In this document: piece by piece, positions 35,095-42,142 of the stretch
Layout: each line of letters starts with the position of its first letter
How positions within the stretch are numbered: the first letter of the stretch is position 1
From: Paludibacter sp.
Lineage (GTDB): Bacteria > Bacteroidota > Bacteroidia > Bacteroidales > Paludibacteraceae
Length of the DNA: 60,316 bases
Assembly: GCA_028690665.1 (NCBI GenBank)
Contig: JAQVAV010000019.1
Span: forward strand, 1 to 60,316
Direction of reading: 5' to 3'
Translations under genes and position numbers: made by a program
Notes under the pieces: model-generated
The model's input: the letters and a program-made list of their open reading frames with translations, nothing else
What the model was told of the DNA's origin: nothing
Database searches by the model: none

Positions 35095-36777
35095 ATGTCT
35101 AAATTTGTTATATATCAGGTGCTTCCCCGCCTCTTCGGAAACTATAACACAAACTTAAAACGAAACGGATCAATAGAAGAAAATGGCTGCGGCAAATTCA
35201 ATAGTTTTACCTCTAAAGCTCTGAAATCAATTAAAGAACTCGGAGTTACTCATATCTGGTATACCGGAGTTATCGAGCATGCTACCAAAACCGATTATTC
35301 AGAGTATGGCATTGCCAAAGACCACGATGCTGTTGTAAAAGGCAATGCAGGTTCTCCTTACGCTATCAGGGATTATTACGATGTTGATCCGGATTTAGCC
35401 GAAGATGTTCCAAACCGGATGAAAGAGTTCGAAAAACTTGTAACCCGCACACACAGGGCTGGATTAAAAGTCATTATTGATTTTATTCCCAACCATGTAG
35501 CTCGTGAATATCATTCGGATGCAAAACCGGAAAACGTAAAAGATTTGGGTGAAACAGATAATAGCGACTGGCATTTTTCTCCTTTGAACAATTTCTATTA
35601 CATTTCCGGACAGAAATTTCAACCTAAGTTTGATATTCAGGATTACAATGAATTTCCGGCTAAAGCTACCGGAAATGATTGTTTCTCGGCTAATCCGACG
35701 ATTAATGACTGGTACGAAACAGTAAAATTGAACTATGGTATCAATTATACAGAAGGAAAACAAAAACAGTTTGATCCAATTCCAGATACATGGTTTAAAA
35801 TGAGGGATATTCTCAAATTCTGGGCAAAAAAGAAGGTCGATGGCTTTCGTTGTGATATGGCTGAAATGGTTCCTGTAGAATTCTGGAGTTGGGCTATTCC
35901 ACAGATTAAAGCTGTTCACCCGGAAATAATCTTTATTGCTGAAGTCTATAATCCTGCTGAATACAGAAATTATATAGCTAACGGAAAGTTCGATTACCTG
36001 TATGATAAAGTTGGTCTCTATGATAAATTACGCGACGTTACAAGCCGTAATTTTCCGGTACGCGATCTGACGTATACCTGGCAATCGCTTGGAGGCATAG
36101 GAGATAAGATGTTGAATTTTCTGGAAAATCATGATGAACAACGTATTGCTTCCGGATTTTTCTCGGGAGATGGCCTGTTTGCACAACCGGCCATGATTGT
36201 AGCAGCGACCCTTACAAAAGCTCCCGTAATGATATATTTCGGACAGGAACTGGGAGAACACGGCATGGATATGGAAGGTTTTAGCGGTCTGGATGGTCGT
36301 ACTACCATTTTTGACTATTGGGCACTTAAATCTATTCAGGCCTGGGCAAACAATGGAAAATTTGATGGTAAACTGCTCTCTGTCGAACAAAAGGAGCTTC
36401 GTGAATTTTACCAAAAATTACTGAATATCACTATGTCGGAGAAAGCTGTTACTGATGGTCTAATGTACGATTTGGAATATGCCAATCTGGACAATCATCA
36501 TTTTAATTCGCATGAACAATATGCTTACTTTCGTAAATTCAGAAACGAGTTATTGCTAATTGTCCTCAATTTTCATGACAAAGATTTATATACCGAAGTG
36601 AAAATTCCGGCAGAAGCTTTTCAATATATGAATTTATCTGAAAATCAAACTTTTAATTGCATTAATCTGTTAGATAAAGAGGAGAGTTACGTTACCCGGT
36701 TAAGCTCGGACAAGACGTTTAATGTAAATCTTAATGCTTGGAGAGGTAAGATATTTAAATTGATTCGGAATAAATAA
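35095..36777 (+). CDS. Alpha-amylase family glycoside hydrolase (GH13)
   Basis: A 560-residue GH13 enzyme without signal peptide, so presumably cytoplasmic. Catalytic residues are nucleophile D254 in GFRCDMAEM, acid/base E283 in FIAEVYNP and D347 in FLENHDEQR; IIDFIPNHV is region I. These act on alpha-glucans such as maltodextrin or glycogen. The N-terminus (SKFVIYQVLPRLFGNY) begins directly with the barrel. It lies 14 nt behind the lipoprotein protease gene, an unusual partner. malQ is also in this window but 22 kb away. Confidence 0.92.
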   Translation: MSKFVIYQVLPRLFGNYNTNLKRNGSIEENGCGKFNSFTSKALKSIKELGVTHIWYTGVIEHATKTDYSEYGIAKDHDAVVKGNAGSPYAIRDYYDVDPDLAEDVPNRMKEFEKLVTRTHRAGLKVIIDFIPNHVAREYHSDAKPENVKDLGETDNSDWHFSPLNNFYYISGQKFQPKFDIQDYNEFPAKATGNDCFSANPTINDWYETVKLNYGINYTEGKQKQFDPIPDTWFKMRDILKFWAKKKVDGFRCDMAEMVPVEFWSWAIPQIKAVHPEIIFIAEVYNPAEYRNYIANGKFDYLYDKVGLYDKLRDVTSRNFPVRDLTYTWQSLGGIGDKMLNFLENHDEQRIASGFFSGDGLFAQPAMIVAATLTKAPVMIYFGQELGEHGMDMEGFSGLDGRTTIFDYWALKSIQAWANNGKFDGKLLSVEQKELREFYQKLLNITMSEKAVTDGLMYDLEYANLDNHHFNSHEQYAYFRKFRNELLLIVLNFHDKDLYTEVKIPAEAFQYMNLSENQTFNCINLLDKEESYVTRLSSDKTFNVNLNAWRGKIFKLIRNK

Positions 36778-36817
36778 AATTATATATATATCATTAACAA
36801 TTATTTGCTTTTATACG

Positions 36818-37300
36818 ATGAAATCACGAATGATACTTTTATCCGTTGTGGTTTTATTATCCACAACTGCCTGTAAGATAACTAAAACTACACCTGAAGC
36901 CCGGAATCAGTTGGCTTCTAAGATAGAGAACAAACATTTTACGGTTGTTTTTAATTATGCAAATCCGTTCAGAATGCAACAAGTTCCGCTAACCGGAGCT
37001 GATTATAACTTAAAAATTAGCGGAGATTCGGTTTATACCTATCTTCCGTATTATGGAGTAGCCCATACAGCCCCTTTTAATCCCTCGGACGGAGGCGTCA
37101 GATTAGCTACAGTCATGAATGATTTCAGTATGAATTCCACTAAAAAATCAGATGGCTGGGAAATGAAATTTAAAGCCAATAGCGAGCAATATCATTACAT
37201 GTTTTATCTGACGACTTACGAAAACGGAAGCTCAACTTTACAGGTAAGCTCGGCCGAGCGGGATCCAATTTCCTATTATGGCGAAATAAAAACAGAGTAG
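36818..37300 (+). CDS. DUF4251 domain-containing lipoprotein
   Basis: A 160-residue small lipoprotein (signal ending TTAC, Cys19). The body matches DUF4251, a Bacteroidota beta-rich family of unknown function: FTVVFNYANPFRMQQVPLTGADYNLKISGD is the typical opening (quoted only for its pattern of F, P and Y residues), followed by SVYTYLPYYGVAH. It is followed 9 nt later by an unrelated cytoplasmic protein, and the two are probably co-transcribed. Confidence 0.82.
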   Translation: MKSRMILLSVVVLLSTTACKITKTTPEARNQLASKIENKHFTVVFNYANPFRMQQVPLTGADYNLKISGDSVYTYLPYYGVAHTAPFNPSDGGVRLATVMNDFSMNSTKKSDGWEMKFKANSEQYHYMFYLTTYENGSSTLQVSSAERDPISYYGEIKTE

Positions 37301-37309
37301 GGGAGAAAC

Positions 37310-37906
37310 ATGTTGCACAATTTCAAAAATAATTTGAAGCATGAAAAAGAGCAGGCCGACAGAGCCGACAAATTCTATCGGGAGGTCTTGCATGCATCAG
37401 AAATCACACGGTATAATCATGATAACGAACAGGATATGATTATGCAAAGAAAAGATATTGATTGCTCGTTTAGCATCAATAATGTCCATTATATGATTTC
37501 TGAAAAATTCCGGGATAAAGACTTCGGAGACTTTTACGTTGAATTTTACAGCAAATACCCCAACACACCGGGATGGATATTCACAGGTTCGGCGAATGCT
37601 ATTTTATACTTCACTCCGGAAAATGTATATTGGGTTACATTTAAAAGTCTGAAAACCTTTTGTGTTGATCAATTATTTACAACTATTCCTCAATGCTGGT
37701 TCTCTGATATTTATATATCTCATAAACCGATTAAAACCCGTTATTTACTCCTTGACAAAACAAGGATCCCCTTGAATATCATCCAGGCCCACAATCAATG
37801 CGGCGAATGCTGGGAAACGATAGGAATCAGCATTTCATTTGAGATTTTAGAAAAATTTGGAGTAAAATTTAGAAGATATAAACTTAATTCCGTTGATATC
37901 CGGTAG
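37310..37906 (+). CDS. Unknown protein, possible degenerate PD-(D/E)XK nuclease fold
   Basis: A 198-residue cytoplasmic protein with no signal. Residues 45-80 carry D49-I-D51, then ISEKFRDKDFGDFYVEFYS, then PGWIF. The order Asp, strand, E65-K66, then a second acidic strand resembles small PD-(D/E)XK-type nucleases that use an E/D-x-K triad. The residue two before K66 is Ser, where an active enzyme would have Asp or Glu, so activity is doubtful. Two Cys in HNQCGECWET could bind metal. It follows the DUF4251 gene by 9 nt. No restriction or modification partner is nearby. Confidence 0.6.
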   Translation: MLHNFKNNLKHEKEQADRADKFYREVLHASEITRYNHDNEQDMIMQRKDIDCSFSINNVHYMISEKFRDKDFGDFYVEFYSKYPNTPGWIFTGSANAILYFTPENVYWVTFKSLKTFCVDQLFTTIPQCWFSDIYISHKPIKTRYLLLDKTRIPLNIIQAHNQCGECWETIGISISFEILEKFGVKFRRYKLNSVDIR

Positions 37907-37950
37907 ATAAAATACTCAGTTATAATTGAATTATATATTGTTATAATAAC

Positions 37951-37985
37951 AAAAACGGAACATAACCAATTGGTTATGCTCCGTT
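37951..37985 (-). terminator. Terminator of the three-paralogue cluster
   Basis: On the minus strand, AACGGA-g-CATAACC-AATT-GGTTATG-t-TCCGTT, a 13-bp palindromic stem with one mismatch, followed by TTTTTG. It lies 20 nt after the last gene and can also end the convergent transcript. Confidence 0.78.
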
Positions 37986-38005
37986 AGTTTAAATTTCAAT
38001 AACGA

Positions 38006-38377
38006 TTATTTCACATCATTTTCTGCATAATACTCACTGTTGTTTACATAAACAGAAAGGTTAATTGCAGTAAGATATTTTTTGTATTGATCTTCACTGA
38101 GTATATATTTAGCATTACCCAAGTTAAAATACATTGCTTTTTCAGCAGCAACTTCATTTTCTGCATTAAGCGCGTTTTTCAGCTTCTTTTCAGTAAGTAC
38201 AAATACATATTTCAACTGATCAGCCTGTTCATCGGTCACATCCAAATAACGGCTGAGCGATTTAAACGTTTTTTCATTGTTGAGTTTGTAAAATACTTTA
38301 TATTCATTCAACTCAAGAGCCATAGCGTTACCCGCAATAGTCAAAGCAATAATTGCTAATGTTATAATCTTTTTCAT
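38006..38377 (-). CDS. Small exported helical protein, paralogue 1 (last in the array)
   Basis: A 123-residue exported protein with a cleavable signal (cleavage after AMA). The mature part is mostly helical and contains EYKVFYKLNN, VTDEQADQL and LSEDQYKKY. The last two resemble the LTxxQ motif of periplasmic Spy/CpxP-like proteins, but the family is not recognised. The first 34 residues are almost identical to paralogue 2, while the body is much more diverged. It has its own C-terminal tail (NSEYYAENDVK). It is the last gene before a terminator. Confidence 0.72.
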   Translation of the reverse strand: MKKIITLAIIALTIAGNAMALELNEYKVFYKLNNEKTFKSLSRYLDVTDEQADQLKYVFVLTEKKLKNALNAENEVAAEKAMYFNLGNAKYILSEDQYKKYLTAINLSVYVNNSEYYAENDVK

Positions 38378-38382
38378 AATTT
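38334..38382. repeat. 49-bp identical segment shared by paralogues 1 and 2
   Basis: The signal-peptide end of paralogue 1 is identical to 38827-38875 in paralogue 2 over 49 bp, including bases before the start codon. The rest of the genes differ, which points to recent gene conversion. Confidence 0.7.
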
Positions 38383-38504
38383 GCTAACTTTTTAAAACAC
38401 AATTTTTTATAATACCTTTTTAATATTGATCAGCTTCTTTTAGCTGTATTTGGGATAAGAATTCTGGATTTAACCGAAATTCTTTTATTTACTACACTAT
38501 CGGG

Positions 38505-38870
38505 TTATTCTGCCGCCAAATATTTGATTTCGCGGTTATACTCGATAGTAGCATTGAGAGCAAGTACAAATTTTTCGTATTGTTCTACTGTCAGAATTGA
38601 CTTCAGGTTATTCAAACCCGTATTCATGGCTTCTTCAGCAGCAACTCCATCTTCAGTATTTACTGCAGCCTTAATTTTTTCTCCAGTAGCTGAAAATTCT
38701 GATTTTAAATTTTCTTTTTGGATATCATTTAATTTCAGATATCTGTCCAATGAACGGAAAGTCGTTGCATTGTTCAATTTGTAAAACACTTTGTATTCAT
38801 TCAACTCAAGAGCCATTGCATTGCTTGCAATAGTCAAAGCAATAATTGCTAATGTTATAATCTTTTTCAT
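38505..38870 (-). CDS. Small exported helical protein, paralogue 2 (middle of the array)
   Basis: A 121-residue exported protein with the same signal as paralogue 1 (one residue different in the first 34) but a mature body and C-terminus (NATIEYNREIKYLAAE) matching paralogue 3. Motifs LNDIQKENL and LTVEQYEKF repeat the LTxxQ-like theme. The mosaic of one neighbour at its start and the other at its end suggests exchange between copies. Between it and paralogue 1 lie 127 bp, with a diverged copy of the spacer found between paralogues 2 and 3. Confidence 0.72.
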   Translation of the reverse strand: MKKIITLAIIALTIASNAMALELNEYKVFYKLNNATTFRSLDRYLKLNDIQKENLKSEFSATGEKIKAAVNTEDGVAAEEAMNTGLNNLKSILTVEQYEKFVLALNATIEYNREIKYLAAE

Positions 38871-38992
38871 AATTTTCTAATTTCTTAAAACACAATTTTT
38901 ATAATACCTTTTGAATATCGGCAGCTTGTTTTGCTGCATTTAGGATCAGAATTCCGGATTAGACCGGAATCTTTTATTTACCACACTATCGA
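38871..38992. repeat. Duplicated spacer between paralogues, with hairpin
   Basis: This 122-bp spacer aligns over its length with 38378-38504 (shared AAAACACAATTTTT, AATACCTTTT, TTTTATTTAC). It has a 7-bp hairpin, ATTCCGG-atta-gaCCGGAAT (about 38950-38970), without a T run. The duplicated unit is therefore gene plus spacer, about 490 bp. Confidence 0.6.
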
Positions 38993-39358
38993 TTATTCTG
39001 CGGCTAAATATTTAATTTCGCGGTTGTACTCGATAGTAGCATTGAGCACGGTTACGAATTTTTCATACTGCTCATCGGTCAGAATCTCTTTGAGACTTGC
39101 CAAACTTGAATTCATTGCTTTTTCGGCAGCAACTTCGTTTTCGGTATTGACAGCTGTTCTGATTCTTTCCTCAGTTAATTGAAATTCTGATTTTAAATTT
39201 TTCTGCTGGCAATCATTTAATTTCAAATATCTGTTTAATGAGCGGAAAGTCGTTTCGTTGTTCAACTTGTAGAACACTTTGTATTCGTGTAGGTCCAGAG
39301 CAAATGCGCTTGAGAGGGTTGCCATTGCAACAATTACCATTACTAATACCTTTTTCAT
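38993..39358 (-). CDS. Small exported helical protein, paralogue 3 (first in the array)
   Basis: A 121-residue exported protein. Its signal (MKKVLVMVIVAMATLSSAFA) differs from the other two, but the mature part keeps EYKVFYKLNN, has an LNDCQQKNL block and LTDEQYEKF, and shares its last 16 residues with paralogue 2. The LTDEQ is an exact LTxxQ motif. It carries a single Cys in the first helix that the others lack. Being first, it is nearest the promoter at 39497-39529. A periplasmic chaperone- or sensor-like role is only a guess. Confidence 0.72.
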   Translation of the reverse strand: MKKVLVMVIVAMATLSSAFALDLHEYKVFYKLNNETTFRSLNRYLKLNDCQQKNLKSEFQLTEERIRTAVNTENEVAAEKAMNSSLASLKEILTDEQYEKFVTVLNATIEYNREIKYLAAE

Positions 39359-39731
39359 ACCTTTAAAATTTTAATAAAACACAATCTTTTGTTATACCTT
39401 AATCCGAACTAAAATATCTTTATTCAAATGTTATTATATAAAGTCTGTTTTCTGTTCTTCATAAGTGTCATAAACTTTTATTGTTTTATGACGATACAAA
39501 ATTATATGTTTTGCAACATATTTTCCAAATTTTTTGCTCTAAAAATTGAAATAATTTCAATTTATTCTATCTATATTAATATATATAGCAGTAAAATATC
39601 TAATAATCAATATATTAAATATTTTATGCTTCAAGAAGAAATTTACAGAAATATTACAAAGTATGTTGTAAAACATATAAAATAACCCATAATTTAAAAG
39701 AGAAGCAGTAAATTTAAGCTAAAAATATTGA
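39359..39731. other. AT-rich gene-free interval with the array promoter
   Basis: Nothing but the promoter at 39497-39529 is recognised. The only ORF (39428-39685, plus strand) is composed of Ile, Phe, Tyr, Lys and Asn codons, as expected of random AT-rich sequence. Confidence 0.6.
39497..39529 (-). promoter_or_regulatory. Promoter of the three-paralogue array
   Basis: On the minus strand, TTTG (39526-39529), a 21-bp spacer, then TAATTTTG (39497-39504): both consensus elements at a proper distance. The leader is about 130 nt. Confidence 0.65.
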
Positions 39732-40193
39732 CTATTTAACGCTTTTGAGCAAAGTAAAGTGAGGGATTTCGGAAAAATACAAATATCGGGAGTTCGATTT
39801 ATCAAGTTTGCAACAGTAATGTTCAAGACCATTACTTAACATAAAAAAATCGACATTTAACTTTAAGTTATAAACGGCAGCCTGATCAAAAGTTTGCTGA
39901 GTTATGGGTACATTGGGAGCTTTAAACTCTATGATCATTTCCGGTTGTCCTACATTATCATATAATATTGCATCGCAACGCTTTTTAAGCCCGTTTACCG
40001 TAATTTGTTTCTCAACGGCAAGTAATGCTGCCGGATAAGCCTTGGCTTCAATAAGAAAACGAATAAAGTTTTGCCGAACCCATTCTTCGGGAGTAAGCGT
40101 AACAAATCTCTTCCGCTGGCTATCGAAAATAAGCATTTTTTCGTTTTGTTTTTTAATACGAAAATTATACGGGGGGAGATTTAATTGCCACAT
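39732..40193 (-). CDS. HsdR N-terminal domain protein (PD-(D/E)XK nuclease fold), stand-alone
   Basis: A 153-residue protein consisting of the nuclease-like domain found at the N-terminus of type I restriction HsdR subunits. The putative catalytic set is intact: D74 in KKRCDAILYD, then E89-F-K91 in MIIEFKAPN. YFMLSNG-like residues near 117 (FFMLSNGLEHYCCKL) follow. No helicase part, HsdM or HsdS is present, so this is not a restriction system. The gene is divergent from amn and near holA, a neighbourhood I recall as common in Bacteroidales. A housekeeping repair or replication role is a guess. Confidence 0.83.
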   Translation of the reverse strand: MWQLNLPPYNFRIKKQNEKMLIFDSQRKRFVTLTPEEWVRQNFIRFLIEAKAYPAALLAVEKQITVNGLKKRCDAILYDNVGQPEMIIEFKAPNVPITQQTFDQAAVYNLKLNVDFFMLSNGLEHYCCKLDKSNSRYLYFSEIPHFTLLKSVK

Positions 40194-40246
40194 TTTTTAG
40201 TATTTTTGTTCTTATTCGCAAAAAATGTATGCGAAAATACTAAAAA
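40194..40246. promoter_or_regulatory. Symmetric divergent promoter region between the HsdR_N gene and amn
   Basis: A perfect 13-bp inverted repeat, TTTTTAGTATTTT (40194-40206) and its complement (40234-40246), with an inner repeat TTCGCA / TGCGAA (40215-40220, 40230-40235). The plus -7 box TATTTTTG (40201-40208) lies in the left arm. The right arm gives minus-strand TATTTTCG, one base off consensus. The promoters face each other and overlap. Confidence 0.55.
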
Positions 40247-40268
40247 CAGAAAAATATATCAGAAGATT

Positions 40269-41057
40269 ATGAAAACAAAATTCGATATTGTTGAAAACTG
40301 GTTACCACGGTACACCAAACGTCCGCTCAACGAGTTCACCGATTATATACTGCTTACCAATTTCAATAACTATGTAGAACTTTTTGCCGAATGGCATAGC
40401 GTGGAGGTTTATGGCCGAGATGGATCCATGCCTAACGCTTCTGCTAACGGCATTACCATTATCAACTTCGGTATGGGTAGCCCCAATGCAGCGCTTATCA
40501 TGGATGTATTGACTGCTATTCAGCCTAAGGCCGTACTTTTTCTTGGTAAATGTGGAGGGTTGCGTGATAAAAATAAAATTGGAGATTATATATTACCCAG
40601 TGCAGCTATCCGAGGCGAAGGGACCTCAAATGACTATTTTCCTCCGGAAATTCCTGCACTTCCTGCTTTTAGCCTTCAGCGCGCCGTTTCTTCGAATGTG
40701 CGCGACTTTGGAAAGGACTACTGGACTGGAACTGTTTATACCACAAACCGTCGAGTATGGGAGCACGATGAACATTTCAAAGACTATTTGCGTGCAACCC
40801 GTGCTATGGCGATTGATATGGAAACAGCAACTTTATTTTCAGTAGGTTTTCATAACAGTATTCCTATCGGGGCTTTATTACTCGTCTCCGATATGCCTCT
40901 GAAAGCAGATGGCGTAAAAACAGCAGAAAGTGATAAAAAAGTAACGGCCAATTATGTGGAAGAACACATTAAAATTGGTATTAAATCACTGTCTTCGATT
41001 ATGCACAACAGTAAAACAATCAAACATTTACGTTTCGAAGATTTTAATGAAAATTAA
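40269..41057 (+). CDS. amn: AMP nucleosidase (short Bacteroidota type)
   Basis: A 262-residue enzyme that splits AMP into adenine and ribose 5-phosphate. It is the compact phosphorylase-like domain only, lacking the N-terminal regulatory domain of E. coli Amn (484 aa). Visible: INFGMGSPNAALIMDVL, FLGKCGGLRDKNKIGDYILP, the nucleophile region AIDMETATLFSVGF and LLVSDMPLKADGVK. I start at ATG 40269; an open frame reaches back to ATG 40185, but that would lie upstream of the promoter box at 40201-40208. holA follows 34 nt later. Confidence 0.9.
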   Translation: MKTKFDIVENWLPRYTKRPLNEFTDYILLTNFNNYVELFAEWHSVEVYGRDGSMPNASANGITIINFGMGSPNAALIMDVLTAIQPKAVLFLGKCGGLRDKNKIGDYILPSAAIRGEGTSNDYFPPEIPALPAFSLQRAVSSNVRDFGKDYWTGTVYTTNRRVWEHDEHFKDYLRATRAMAIDMETATLFSVGFHNSIPIGALLLVSDMPLKADGVKTAESDKKVTANYVEEHIKIGIKSLSSIMHNSKTIKHLRFEDFNEN

Positions 41058-41091
41058 TTTATTACAGAAACGGGCTTTCTCATAATTATTC

Positions 41092-42108
41092 ATGGCAAAA
41101 CAGAACTACTCTTTCGATCAGATCATGTCTGATTTACGTAGAAAAGTCTATTCTCCTGTTTATTTATTAATGGGAGAGGAGGCTTACTATATCGACCTGA
41201 TTACTGATTTTATACAAAACAATGTACTTAACGAAAGTGAACGGGAGTTTGATTTGACAGTGGTTTATGGCAAAGATACTGATATGACGGCTGTTGTAAA
41301 TGCAGCAAAACGTTACCCAATGATGTCGCCTTACCAGGTAGTTATTGTCAAAGAAGCTCAGCTGATTAAAGACTGGGATGCTTTACAATATTATATAAGT
41401 AAACCGCTTAATACAACAATTTTGGTTTTTGCCTATAAATACGGTAGTCCTGATAAACGAAAAAAATGGTATCAGGAAATTGTAAAATCCGGAGTTATTT
41501 TTGAATCATCTAAGTTGCGCGACTACGAAATGGGCTCGTGGATAAGTCGTTACGCTAAAAATAAGAATATTGCTGTTGATGAAAAAGCAACTGCAATGCT
41601 TACGGAATTTTTGGGAACAGATTTAAGCAAGGTTGCCAATGAAATGGACAAACTGATGCTTACTTTACCAGTCAACAGTCAGAGAATTACTCCGGAGCAT
41701 ATTGAGAAAAATATCGGCATCAGCAAAGATTTCAACGTTTTCGAACTTCAGACGGCACTTATCAATCGAGATATACTGAAAACCAATCGTATTATCAGAT
41801 ATTTTGCCGACAATAAAAAAGCCAATCCAATGGTCGTTGTTTTGGCTCAACTTTTCAATTTTTTCAGCAATCTGATGATGTATCATTATTTACCGGATAA
41901 AAGTCAGGGAGCTGTGGCTTCGGAGCTGAAGATCAATCCTTATTTTGTCAAAGACTACGAACGTGCTGCCAAAACTTTCGGAGCATGGCGAACTATGAAT
42001 ATCATTACTTGGATACGGGAAACCGATGCCCGTGGAAAAGGAATAGACAGCAATGGCGTAGAAGAAGCCGATTTATTGAAAGAACTTGTATTTAAAATGC
42101 TGCACTGA
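41092..42108 (+). CDS. holA: DNA polymerase III subunit delta
   Basis: A 338-residue clamp-loader subunit that opens the sliding clamp. Family signs: the N-terminal PVYLLMGEEAYYIDLI, the ATPase-like fold without Walker A, FLGTDLSKVANEMDKL and the C-terminal clamp-loader collar helices (VVLAQLFNFFSNLMMYHYL). Length matches the family. It lies between amn and tex with 34-nt gaps on both sides, so the three are likely one operon. Confidence 0.93.
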   Translation: MAKQNYSFDQIMSDLRRKVYSPVYLLMGEEAYYIDLITDFIQNNVLNESEREFDLTVVYGKDTDMTAVVNAAKRYPMMSPYQVVIVKEAQLIKDWDALQYYISKPLNTTILVFAYKYGSPDKRKKWYQEIVKSGVIFESSKLRDYEMGSWISRYAKNKNIAVDEKATAMLTEFLGTDLSKVANEMDKLMLTLPVNSQRITPEHIEKNIGISKDFNVFELQTALINRDILKTNRIIRYFADNKKANPMVVVLAQLFNFFSNLMMYHYLPDKSQGAVASELKINPYFVKDYERAAKTFGAWRTMNIITWIRETDARGKGIDSNGVEEADLLKELVFKMLH

Positions 42109-42142
42109 TAAATAATCTTCACTAAAAAACACAGAAATAATA

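Noticed and set aside
39428-39685. 85-codon plus-strand ORF in the gap before the HsdR_N gene
   Set aside because: Composition (Ile, Phe, Tyr, Lys, Asn) is that of random AT-rich DNA, and the array promoter runs through it on the other strand.
39732-40193. Type I restriction-modification system
   Set aside because: Only the HsdR N-terminal nuclease domain is present; helicase, HsdM and HsdS are absent and the neighbours are housekeeping genes.
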